Source: an uncultured Bacilli bacterium (lineage in GTDB: Bacteria > Bacillota_I > Bacilli_A > RF39 > UBA660). Taken from it: a stretch of 20,831 nucleotides of DNA. Both the position numbers and the translations under genes were made by a program. Positions 13,445 through 20,570 of this stretch are shown here, piece after piece (positions within the stretch are counted from its first letter, which is position 1; each line of letters begins with the position of its first letter). The stretch is from NCBI GenBank assembly GCA_934085875.1, contig CAKOHQ010000022.1:1-20831 (forward strand), given 5' to 3'. The notes beneath the pieces were generated by a model. That model had not been told where the DNA came from. It did not search any database and worked only from the letters and a program-made list of their open reading frames with translations.

Positions 13445-15517
13445 ATGGCAAGAGACGTTTCAATTGACAAATTAAGAAATATCGGTATCATGGCTCACAT
13501 CGATGCCGGAAAAACTACATTTACAGAACGTGTTTTATTCCATACAGGTATAACTCATAAAATAGGAGAAACTCATGATGGAGAATCTCAAATGGACTGG
13601 ATGGAACAAGAAAAAGAAAGAGGTATAACAATTACAAGTGCTGCAACAACTGCACATTGGAAAGGTTATAGACTTAATATCATAGATACTCCAGGACACG
13701 TAGACTTCACAGTAGAAGTTCAAAGAAGCTTAAGAGTACTAGATGGAGCAATCTGTTTATTAGACTCAAATGCTGGTGTTGAACCACAAAGTGAAACTGT
13801 TTGGAGACAAGCAAGTGAATATAAAGTTCCAAGAATGATATTTGCAAATAAAATGGACAAACTTGGAGCAGATTTTGAATTTACTCTAGATACTATTGGT
13901 AAAAGATTAGGTGTTAATTATGCACCAATTGAATGGCCAATAGGAGCAGAAAACGAATTCAACGGAGTTATTGATTTAGTGACAATGAAAGCTTATCATT
14001 TTGATGGTGGTGAACATGAAGATTATACTGAAATCGAAATTCCAGCTGAATTAAAAGATTTAGCAGAAACTAAACATATTGAGTTAGTAGAAAAAGCCGC
14101 TGAATTTGATGATGAATTAATGGAAACTTACTTAGAAGGTAATGAAGTTTCTGTTGAAATGATTAAGAAAGCTATCAGAAAAGGAGTTCTAGCTGCTGAA
14201 TTCTTCCCAGTAATGTGCGGAAGTGCATTATCAAATATGGGTGTTAAATTAGCACTAGACGCTGTAATAGATTACATGCCAGCTCCAACTGATGTAGAAG
14301 GAATTGACTGTACAGATAAAAATGGAAATTTAGTAAAACGTCATCCAAGTGATTCTGAACCATTTACTGCAATGGCATTCAAAATCATGACAGATCCATT
14401 TGTAGGAAGATTAGCATTCTTTAGAGTTTATGCAGGTAAATTAACAAGCGGTTCTTATGTATTAAATAGTACAAAAAATACAAAAGAAAGAATCGGACGT
14501 ATTTTACAAATGCATGCAAATCAAAGAAAAGAAATTACAGAAGTTTACTGTGGTGAAATTGCTGCTGCAGTAGGTTTAAAAAATACAACAACTGCTGATA
14601 CATTATGTGATGAAAAAAATCCAGTTGTTATGAACGGTATGGAATTCCCAGAACCAGTTATTGATATAGCTATTGAACCAAAGAGTAAAGGTGACCAAGA
14701 TAAAATGGCATTAGCTCTACAAAAATTAGCTGAAGAAGATCCAACATTTAGAGCAAGAACTGACCATGAAACAGGACAAACTGTTATAAGTGGTATGGGT
14801 GAATTACACTTAGACGTTATCGTTGATAGAATGAAAAGAGAATTTAACGTAGAAGCTAACATTGGTAAACCACAAGTTGCTTATCGTGAAACAATTACTC
14901 AAGCTGCTGAATGCGAAGGAAAATACATTAAACAATCTGGTGGTCGTGGACAATATGGACATGTATGGATTAAATTTGAACCAAATCCTGAAAAAGGATA
15001 TGAATTTGTTGATCAAATCGTTGGTGGTGTAGTTCCTCGTGAATATATTCCAGTAACTGATAAAGGTTTACAAGAAGCTATGGCTGGAGGTATCTTAGCT
15101 GGATATCCAATGGTAGATGTTAAAGCAACATTATTTGATGGTTCTTACCATGATGTAGACTCATCAGAAATGGCATTCAAAATTGCTGCAAGCATGGCTT
15201 TAAAAGAAGCAAAAACAAAATGTAAAGCAGTTTTATTAGAACCAATAATGAAAGTTGATGTTACAACACCTGATGAATACATGGGTAACGTAATGGGAGA
15301 CTTAACAAGCCGTAGAGGACGTCCAATGGGACAAGAATCTCGTGGAAATGCATTACAAATTACTGCAATGGTTCCATTATCAGAAATGTTTGGTTATGCT
15401 ACAACATTACGTAGTAATACACAAGGTAGAGGAAACTTTGTTATGACATTAGATCATTATGAAGAAGTTCCAAAATCAATTTCTGAAGAAATAATTAAAA
15501 AGAATAGTGCAAACTAA
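13445..15517 (+). CDS. fusA: translation elongation factor G
   Basis: This 690-aa translational GTPase drives translocation of tRNA and mRNA on the ribosome. All five domains are present at normal length. The G domain shows AHIDAGKTT (G1), the switch I segment GITITSAATT, DTPGHVDF (G3), NKMD (G4) and GSAL (G5). Later domains include GMGELHLDV in domain III and QSGGRGQYGHV in domain IV. The SD GGAG overlaps the rpsG stop, so it is the third gene of the str operon. No change in the switch regions is apparent by eye. Confidence 0.98.
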   Translation: MARDVSIDKLRNIGIMAHIDAGKTTFTERVLFHTGITHKIGETHDGESQMDWMEQEKERGITITSAATTAHWKGYRLNIIDTPGHVDFTVEVQRSLRVLDGAICLLDSNAGVEPQSETVWRQASEYKVPRMIFANKMDKLGADFEFTLDTIGKRLGVNYAPIEWPIGAENEFNGVIDLVTMKAYHFDGGEHEDYTEIEIPAELKDLAETKHIELVEKAAEFDDELMETYLEGNEVSVEMIKKAIRKGVLAAEFFPVMCGSALSNMGVKLALDAVIDYMPAPTDVEGIDCTDKNGNLVKRHPSDSEPFTAMAFKIMTDPFVGRLAFFRVYAGKLTSGSYVLNSTKNTKERIGRILQMHANQRKEITEVYCGEIAAAVGLKNTTTADTLCDEKNPVVMNGMEFPEPVIDIAIEPKSKGDQDKMALALQKLAEEDPTFRARTDHETGQTVISGMGELHLDVIVDRMKREFNVEANIGKPQVAYRETITQAAECEGKYIKQSGGRGQYGHVWIKFEPNPEKGYEFVDQIVGGVVPREYIPVTDKGLQEAMAGGILAGYPMVDVKATLFDGSYHDVDSSEMAFKIAASMALKEAKTKCKAVLLEPIMKVDVTTPDEYMGNVMGDLTSRRGRPMGQESRGNALQITAMVPLSEMFGYATTLRSNTQGRGNFVMTLDHYEEVPKSISEEIIKKNSAN

Positions 15518-15558
15518 TCTAAAATACACAAAAAAGTGTATATAAACTCAAATAATAC

Positions 15559-15587
15559 TTGAATTATATTCAAGAATTAGATAAAAT
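15559..15587 (+). promoter_or_regulatory. possible promoter of tuf
   Basis: TTGAAT (15559-15564) and TAAAAT (15582-15587) are spaced by 17 bases. The -35 overlaps a seven-pair hairpin, CTTGAAT (15558-15564) with ATTCAAG (15568-15574). A six-pair hairpin, ATACAC with GTGTAT, lies just after fusA (15525-15542). tuf could be transcribed both from here and from rpsL. Confidence 0.45.
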
Positions 15588-15627
15588 ATATTATGTAATA
15601 ATTTATTAAAAAGGAAGGAAAAAAATT

Positions 15628-16797
15628 ATGGCAAGAGAAAAATATGATAGAAGTAAGCCACATGTTAATATTGGTACTATTGGACACGTTGACCATGGTA
15701 AAACAACTTTAACTGCTGCTATTTCAAAATTATTTAGTAAAAACTTCATGGATTATAGTGCTATCGATAGCGCTCCAGAAGAAAGAGAAAGAGGTATTAC
15801 AATTAATACTGCTCACGTTGAGTATGAAACTGCAAAACGTCATTATGCTCACGTAGACTGTCCAGGACATGCTGACTATGTTAAAAACATGATCACAGGT
15901 GCTGCACAAATGGATGGAGCTATCTTAGTTGTTTCAGCTGCAGATGGTCCTATGCCTCAAACTAGAGAACATATCTTACTTGCTCGTCAAGTTGGAGTTC
16001 CAAAAATCGTTGTTTACATGAACAAATGTGATCAAGTTGATGATCCAGAACTATTAGAATTAGTAGAAATGGAAATCAGAGAATTATTAGGAGAATATGG
16101 ATTTGATTCAGAATGTCCTATAATTAAAGGATCTGCATTAAAAGCTCTTGAAGGAGATGCTGCTGCAGAACAATCTATCAGAGATTTAATGGACGCTGTT
16201 GATACTTATATTCCAGATCCAGTTAGAGATACTGAAAAACCATTCTTAATGAGTATTGAAGACGTATTCACAATTTCAGGACGTGGTACTGTTGTTACAG
16301 GACGTGTTGAACGTGGACAATTAAAATTAAATGACGAAGTTGAAATCGTTGGTTTAAGAGATACTCAAAAAACTGTTGTAACAGGAATTGAAATGTTCAG
16401 AAAATCATTAGATTACGCTGAAGCTGGAGATAATGCTGGTGTATTATTACGTGGTATTTCTCGTGATCAAGTAGAACGTGGACAAGTTTTATGTAAACCA
16501 GGAAGCGTTACACCTCATCACAAATTTAAAGCTACTGTATATGTACTAAGCAAAGAAGAAGGCGGACGTCATACTCCATTCTTCTCAAATTACAGACCTC
16601 AATTCTATTTCAGAACTACTGACGTTACAGGAGTTGTAGAATTACCTGCAGGTGTTGAAATGGTTATGCCAGGAGACAATGTAGATATGACTGTAGATTT
16701 AATTAGTACAGTTGCTCTAGAAAATGGTACTAAATTCTCTATCCGTGAAGGTGGACGTACTGTTGGAGCAGGAACTGTATCAGAAATTATTGAATAA
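15628..16797 (+). CDS. tuf: translation elongation factor Tu
   Basis: This 389-aa GTPase carries aminoacyl-tRNA to the ribosomal A site. It is a few residues shorter than the usual 393-397. The G domain has GHVDHGKTT, switch I APEERERGITINTAHVEY, DCPGHADY, MNKCD and GSALKAL. Domain II has GRGTVVTGRVERG, and domain III has FYFRTTDVTGVVELP, VMPGDNV and REGGRTVGAG. The SD AAGGAAGG precedes the ATG. It is separated from fusA by 110 bases with a candidate promoter and is followed by a strong terminator shared with the convergent gene. Confidence 0.98.
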   Translation: MAREKYDRSKPHVNIGTIGHVDHGKTTLTAAISKLFSKNFMDYSAIDSAPEERERGITINTAHVEYETAKRHYAHVDCPGHADYVKNMITGAAQMDGAILVVSAADGPMPQTREHILLARQVGVPKIVVYMNKCDQVDDPELLELVEMEIRELLGEYGFDSECPIIKGSALKALEGDAAAEQSIRDLMDAVDTYIPDPVRDTEKPFLMSIEDVFTISGRGTVVTGRVERGQLKLNDEVEIVGLRDTQKTVVTGIEMFRKSLDYAEAGDNAGVLLRGISRDQVERGQVLCKPGSVTPHHKFKATVYVLSKEEGGRHTPFFSNYRPQFYFRTTDVTGVVELPAGVEMVMPGDNVDMTVDLISTVALENGTKFSIREGGRTVGAGTVSEIIE

Positions 16798-16798
16798 T

Positions 16799-16824
16799 AA
16801 AAAAACTCATTTCGAGTTTTTTTT
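16799..16824. terminator. bidirectional terminator between tuf and the convergent gene
   Basis: AAAAAAACTC (16799-16808) pairs with GAGTTTTTTT (16814-16823) around ATTTC. It has a T run on the plus strand and, read the other way, on the minus strand too, so it can serve both convergent genes. Confidence 0.85.
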
Positions 16825-16826
16825 CT

Positions 16827-17357
16827 TTATAACTTCAACATAGCAATAGCTTCCTTTTTTTTACTATACTCCTGTATCATAAATTCATAATGCGTTATAA
16901 AATGGTGTAAAGTTTCTTCTCTTATTGAAGAAAAATCGTTAAAAAATTGTTCTTCGTACTCTCTAATAGATTGAAACAACAATATTACATTAAAAGAATG
17001 AACATTGGATAAAGAAATATCAACTAACAAAGCATAATTTGAATTATATGATTTTTTTGAAATACTATTTTCATTAATAAACTCATTAATATTAGAAGAG
17101 TAATCAGATAATTCAAATAAATTTTTTACAAAGTTATTAGTTATCAATAATTTATAATTTTGATCATAAAAATTTATATAATTATTGTCAATAGTATCTA
17201 TATTAGTACAAATTAAATTATTTAATATTTCACTTTTTAATATATTTTCAATAATATTATTTTTATGTTTATAAAGAAAATAAAAATCAGTATTAAATCT
17301 TTTAAAAATATAATTGACTATTTTTAACGAAGTTTCATTTAAATATTCTTTTTCCAT
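16827..17357 (-). CDS. hypothetical protein, divergent from an XRE regulator
   Basis: This 176-aa minus-strand protein belongs to no family I recognise. It has no signal peptide or clear membrane segment. The N-terminal third is helical (VNYIFKRFNTDFYFLYKHK), the middle is Asn/Ile-rich, and the last part has a hydrophobic strand pair (ALLVDISLSNVHSFNVILLF) followed by a long charged helix ending in KKKEAIAMLKL. That pattern loosely recalls a GAF-like small-molecule sensor, which is a guess. ATG 17357 is chosen because AGGAGGG (17364-17370) precedes it; an in-frame upstream start at 17375 would precede the SD. Its promoter region is shared with the divergent XRE gene and contains a palindrome, so it is probably under that regulator. 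Confidence 0.72.
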   Translation of the reverse strand: MEKEYLNETSLKIVNYIFKRFNTDFYFLYKHKNNIIENILKSEILNNLICTNIDTIDNNYINFYDQNYKLLITNNFVKNLFELSDYSSNINEFINENSISKKSYNSNYALLVDISLSNVHSFNVILLFQSIREYEEQFFNDFSSIREETLHHFITHYEFMIQEYSKKKEAIAMLKL

Positions 17358-17376
17358 CGTTAACCCTCCTAACATT

Positions 17377-17382
17377 ATTATA
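17377..17382 (-). promoter_or_regulatory. -10 element for the minus-strand gene
   Basis: ATTATA on the plus strand reads TATAAT on the minus strand, about 20 bases before the minus-strand start. The -35 region falls in the palindrome at 17387-17413 and is weak by consensus. Confidence 0.5.
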
Positions 17383-17386
17383 TCAT

Positions 17387-17413
17387 AATATGTGAGTTAA
17401 TTGTTCACATATT
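17387..17413. promoter_or_regulatory. 27-bp palindromic operator candidate between divergent promoters
   Basis: AATATGTGA (17387-17395) and TCACATATT (17405-17413) are exact inverse repeats separated by nine bases. They lie between the two -10 boxes and overlap both -35 regions. A dimer of the XRE regulator encoded just downstream is the natural candidate ligand; that is inference. Confidence 0.65.
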
Positions 17414-17428
17414 TTAAAAAAATATAAT
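17401..17428 (+). promoter_or_regulatory. promoter of the XRE regulator gene
   Basis: TTGTTC (17401-17406) and TATAAT (17423-17428) are spaced by 16 bases. The -35 lies inside the palindrome, which suggests autoregulation. Confidence 0.6.
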
Positions 17429-17457
17429 GAGATAATATATATGGTGATTACTATAAT

Positions 17458-17682
17458 ATGAGCAGTATAAATATTTATGATGTAATTAGGCACAATATTA
17501 AGAAATATAGGAAAGAGAAGAATATAACACAGGCTGAACTTGCTGAAAGATGTAGAGTTAGTCATGATTATATTAGACAAATCGAATCGGATAAAGTTGC
17601 TAAAACTTTTTCTGTTCAAACTTTATATGACATTTCTTTAGTATTAGATATTAATCCTGGTATGTTGTTTGAGATTGAATAG
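17458..17682 (+). CDS. XRE-family helix-turn-helix transcriptional regulator
   Basis: This 74-aa protein is almost entirely one Cro/C1-type HTH domain. NIKKYRKEKNITQAELAERC and VSHDYIRQIESDK cover helices 1-4, followed by the FSVQTLYDISLVLDINPGMLF C-terminal helices. There is no sensor domain, so it probably acts as a simple DNA-binding dimer. The SD GGTGAT lies nine bases before ATG 17458. It is divergent from the unknown minus-strand gene and ends at its own terminator, so it forms a single-gene unit. It may regulate itself and the divergent gene through the palindrome at 17387-17413. Confidence 0.93.
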   Translation: MSSINIYDVIRHNIKKYRKEKNITQAELAERCRVSHDYIRQIESDKVAKTFSVQTLYDISLVLDINPGMLFEIE

Positions 17683-17689
17683 AATATTG

Positions 17690-17712
17690 AAAACTCTTTA
17701 TGAGTTTTTTTA
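17690..17712 (+). terminator. terminator after the XRE gene
   Basis: AAAACTC (17690-17696) pairs with GAGTTTT (17702-17708) around TTTAT, followed by TTTTA. The stem sequence is the same as in the tuf terminator. Confidence 0.78.
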
Positions 17713-17716
17713 TTTA

Positions 17717-17725
17717 TGTTATAAT
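17717..17725 (+). promoter_or_regulatory. extended -10 promoter of the DUF84 gene
   Basis: TGTTATAAT (17717-17725) is identical to the element before ychF. The SD AGAGGTG starts only about six bases downstream, so the transcript would have a very short leader. Confidence 0.55.
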
Positions 17726-17741
17726 ATTTTAGAGGTGTGAA

Positions 17742-18272
17742 ATGAAAAAAATTATTGTATGTTCTAAGAATAAGGCTAAACTTGATGCTGTTAATAATGT
17801 TATCAAAGATTTCTTTTTAGATTTTTCTATTGTTTCTTTAGAAACAGAAAGTGGTGTTTCTGAAACTCCGATTGGCGATGATGAAGGTATTAAGGGTTCA
17901 AAAAATAGAATTAATTCTGCATTAAATCAGGATGATAGTGGTAATTTATATGTTGCAATGGAAGGAATTTTAACAGAAAGTAGTTATGGAACTTTTTTAT
18001 GTGGATGGACTGTTATATATGATAAAGATTTAGATAAATATTATTATGGTTGTAGTGCTAAAGTTAAAGTTCCTGATGAAATAATAGAAGATGTTGATAA
18101 AGATAAAAGATTATCTGATGTTGTTGCTAAATATTATGATAGAACAGATAAAGATGTTAGTGTATTTGGAACTAATGGCATATTGACTAATGGTTGTTAT
18201 ACGAGAACTCGTGAATTTACTGATTCTATATTATGTGCAATTAGTAGTGGATATAAGATGTTAGAAGAGTAA
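17742..18272 (+). CDS. inosine/xanthosine triphosphatase (DUF84, YjjX family)
   Basis: This 176-aa cytoplasmic house-cleaning enzyme is expected to hydrolyse ITP and XTP to the diphosphates, keeping deaminated purines out of RNA and DNA. Family features are the N-terminal nucleotide-binding VCSKNKAKLDAV, the ESGVSETPIGDDEGIKGSKNRI segment (typical: SGVSxQPxSxEETxxGAxNRA), GNLYVAMEGI (typical: VGLEGGV) and a C-terminal GTNGILTNGCYTR. Length is normal. The SD AGAGGTG precedes the ATG. The gene sits alone between an extended -10 promoter and a hairpin. Its codons favour T at the third position more than the ychF or amidase genes do. Confidence 0.88.
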   Translation: MKKIIVCSKNKAKLDAVNNVIKDFFLDFSIVSLETESGVSETPIGDDEGIKGSKNRINSALNQDDSGNLYVAMEGILTESSYGTFLCGWTVIYDKDLDKYYYGCSAKVKVPDEIIEDVDKDKRLSDVVAKYYDRTDKDVSVFGTNGILTNGCYTRTREFTDSILCAISSGYKMLEE

Positions 18273-18315
18273 TTGTTGAAAAGTGTTTTATATTGATATT
18301 ATATTATAAATTTTT

Positions 18316-18338
18316 AGATTCAGTAATGGGTCTTTTTT
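18316..18338 (+). terminator. probable terminator after the DUF84 gene
   Basis: AGATTC (18316-18321) can pair with GGGTCT (18328-18333, two G-U) across a six-base loop, followed by a run of five to six T. The rest of the gap 18339-18481 is T-rich; only a TATAAT (18456-18461) without a good -35 is seen before the next gene. Confidence 0.5.
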
Positions 18339-18481
18339 AATTTATAATATATTTTATAATCAAGTGTTTTTAAGTTGTTTTCGCTTGCTTTTAATGTTTT
18401 GTAAGTGTGTTTTTTTATTGGTAAATATTCAATATACTAAATAGTAAATTAAACGTATAATAAATTGAAAGGGGTTTGATT

Positions 18482-19252
18482 ATGAGAGTAATAAATGATA
18501 GTATTAATAGAATAACTCAGCATTACGGTAATAAAGGACATAGAGGTGTAGATTTAGGTTGGAGAAGTGATGAAAATCAAAATAGAGTATATTCAAATTG
18601 TAAAGGTGTAGTTTATGAAATACAAACTGGAATAACTACTTTAAGGGGTTCAACTGGAACTAAATCTTGGGGTAATTATGTATTAATTAAGCATCCTAAT
18701 GGAATGTTTAGTAGATATGCACATTTAAGAGAAGTTTATGTTAGTGTTGATCAAGAAGTTGATGAAAATACTTGTGTAGGACTTATTGGTGAAAGTGGTA
18801 ATGTTACTGCAAGACATTTACATTTTGAAGTATCAAAATCATATAGTTCTAGTACTAGAATTAATCCTGAACCGTATTTAGAGAAGGCAATATATACTGG
18901 AAATAAATCAAAATATTGTGCTTATGATAATGTTAAAAATAAATGGTTACCAGAGGTACAAGTAGGTACGAATGCATATGCGGGTAATTTAGGTAATGGT
19001 GTGAGTGGTTTTAAATTAGAAAATGCTACTTATAGAGTTCATGATAAAAAGAAAGGTTATTGGCTACCATGGGTTGATGGATATAACGGATATGCTGGTA
19101 ATTTACCCAATGATATTGATGCAGTTCAAATAAAAAATAGAACCTATAGAGCTTATGATAATAAAAAAGGTTATTGGTTACCATGGGTGAATGGTACTAA
19201 TGGGTATGCTGGTAATATCAATAATTCTATTGGTGGTATTCAAGTGAAGTAG
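18482..19252 (+). CDS. M23 (LytM-type) peptidoglycan endopeptidase with three C-terminal repeats, endolysin-like
   Basis: This 256-aa protein should cut peptide cross-links in peptidoglycan. The N-terminal M23 domain (about residues 8-135) has the zinc ligands HRGVD (His20, Asp24) and HLHFE (His114), plus His81 in RYAHL. The C-terminal part holds three repeats of 36-39 residues starting at Tyr145, Tyr184 and Tyr222, each with a W-L-P core and then YAGN (the last two share KKGYWLPWV). I recall similar WLPWV...GYAG repeats in lysins of clostridial phages, where they probably bind the wall. There is no signal peptide, so export would need a holin or lysis, as for a phage endolysin. No other phage gene is nearby. 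ATG 18482 is seven bases after AAAGGGG. Confidence 0.9.
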   Translation: MRVINDSINRITQHYGNKGHRGVDLGWRSDENQNRVYSNCKGVVYEIQTGITTLRGSTGTKSWGNYVLIKHPNGMFSRYAHLREVYVSVDQEVDENTCVGLIGESGNVTARHLHFEVSKSYSSSTRINPEPYLEKAIYTGNKSKYCAYDNVKNKWLPEVQVGTNAYAGNLGNGVSGFKLENATYRVHDKKKGYWLPWVDGYNGYAGNLPNDIDAVQIKNRTYRAYDNKKGYWLPWVNGTNGYAGNINNSIGGIQVK

Positions 19253-19277
19253 ATTAGTTAATTCTAATCTATTTTTA
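19250..19277 (+). terminator. terminator after the M23 gene, stem starts at the stop codon
   Basis: TAGATTAG (19250-19257) pairs perfectly with CTAATCTA (19264-19271) across TTAATT, followed by five T. The first three bases of the stem are the stop codon. Confidence 0.8.
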
Positions 19278-19336
19278 AAAATTTATTCTTATGATTATTT
19301 ATAGATTTAGTGTATCTAAATAATAGTATTTTTTTG

Positions 19337-19345
19337 TGATATAAT
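19337..19345 (+). promoter_or_regulatory. extended -10 promoter of the epimerase gene
   Basis: TGATATAAT (19337-19345) is an extended -10 with perfect TATAAT, about 50 bases before the start. No clear -35 is seen. Confidence 0.5.
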
Positions 19346-19397
19346 ATAAATATATATAATTTTAGATTATTTTAAAATAAAGTGGGTGAAAAAAATT

Positions 19398-20399
19398 ATG
19401 GAAAAAATTTATATTATTACAGGTGCAAATGGTTTTTTAGGAAACAATATTATAAGAAAATTAGAGAAAAATGTTGAAAATGAAATTAGAGCTTTTGTTT
19501 TAAATGGTGAATCTATAGAATCACTTAAAAATTTAAGGTGTAAAATATATTATGGTGATGTTACGAAAAAAGAATCTTTAACTTCTATTTTTGAAAATAC
19601 TGATGGAAAAGAAGTATTTGTAATTCATTGTGCAGCAATTGTGTATATAAAATCAAAGTATAATCCATTGGTTTATAATGTTAATGTTAATGGTACTAAA
19701 AATATAATTGACAAAGTTTTGGATATAAATGCAAAACTTGTATATATTAGTAGTGTTCACGTAATACCAGAAAAGAATAATGATTCTATATTATCTGAAA
19801 TAAAAAATTTCAACCCTGATAATGTTGTAGGATTATATGCAAAAACAAAAGCGATAGCTGCTAAGTGTGTTATGGATGCAGTAAAGAAAAAAAATTTAAA
19901 TGCTTGTATTATACATCCTTCTGGAATTATTGGTCCGTATGATTTTGGTAATAGTCATTTAACTCAATTAGTAAAAAAAATTATAAATGGTCAACTTTTT
20001 GCTTGTGTAAAGGGTGGGTATGACTTTGTCGATGTTAGAGATGTAGCTGATGGAGTAATTAGTGCATCTGAAAAGAATAATAGAGGGGAATGTTATATTT
20101 TATCTAATAGATATGTTACCATTAAAGAATTGGCTGACGTAATTTGTGGTATAATAGGAAGAAAGAAAATTAAAATTGTATTGCCAATTTTTGTAGCAAA
20201 AATAATAGCACCATTTTTTGAACAATATTATAATGTTAAAAAACAAACACCACTTTTTACAAGATATTCTTTATATACATTATCTTCTAATTCTAACTTT
20301 TGTAATAAAAAGGCAAAAAAAGAATTGAATTTTATAAATAGAGATATTACAGAAACTATTACAGACACTATTCAATGGATTGAAAATAATAAAATATAA
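19398..20399 (+). CDS. NAD(P)-dependent epimerase/dehydratase (extended SDR)
   Basis: This 333-aa cytoplasmic Rossmann-fold enzyme belongs to the extended short-chain dehydrogenases. The cofactor motif TGANGFLG (Gly9, Gly12, Gly15) is at the N-terminus, followed by YGDV, HCAAIV and the YISS strand. The catalytic pair is Tyr147/Lys151 in YAKTK, with IHPSGIIGPYDFG next and FVDVRDVADGV after it. The C-terminal half resembles dihydroflavonol-reductase-like and nucleoside-sugar epimerase proteins (FTRYSLYTLSSN, then a KKELNFINRD segment). The substrate cannot be told, and no sugar or cell-wall pathway genes are adjacent. ATG 19398 is chosen because AGTGGGTGA lies about nine bases before it; an upstream GTG at 19386 overlaps that SD. 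Confidence 0.9.
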   Translation: MEKIYIITGANGFLGNNIIRKLEKNVENEIRAFVLNGESIESLKNLRCKIYYGDVTKKESLTSIFENTDGKEVFVIHCAAIVYIKSKYNPLVYNVNVNGTKNIIDKVLDINAKLVYISSVHVIPEKNNDSILSEIKNFNPDNVVGLYAKTKAIAAKCVMDAVKKKNLNACIIHPSGIIGPYDFGNSHLTQLVKKIINGQLFACVKGGYDFVDVRDVADGVISASEKNNRGECYILSNRYVTIKELADVICGIIGRKKIKIVLPIFVAKIIAPFFEQYYNVKKQTPLFTRYSLYTLSSNSNFCNKKAKKELNFINRDITETITDTIQWIENNKI

Positions 20400-20487
20400 T
20401 ATAGAAAATCAGCAAGATGAATTTGAAGAAAACTTTAAGATAGTATAGGGAATTAATTCTCAATAACATGCTTCCAGCATTAAGACA

Positions 20488-20511
20488 AGCCATGTAATTT
20501 ATTACATGGTT
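20488..20511. other. strong palindromic hairpin in a gene-free gap
   Basis: CCATGTAA (20490-20497) and TTACATGG (20502-20509) are perfect inverse repeats with a TTTA loop, extendable by two pairs. There is no T run directly after, so it is not a clear terminator. The gap 20400-20570 otherwise has only short broken frames, including one reading NNMLPALRQAM before a stop (20462-20497), perhaps a gene remnant. Confidence 0.5.
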
Positions 20512-20570
20512 GTTGACATTTTAAAGTCAATTTTACGAAGTCTAACATTTAAAAAGATTTTTAATGACTA

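Noticed and set aside
20513..20518. TTGACA after the hairpin at 20490 as a promoter
   Set aside because: No -10 at a suitable distance and no plus-strand gene follows.
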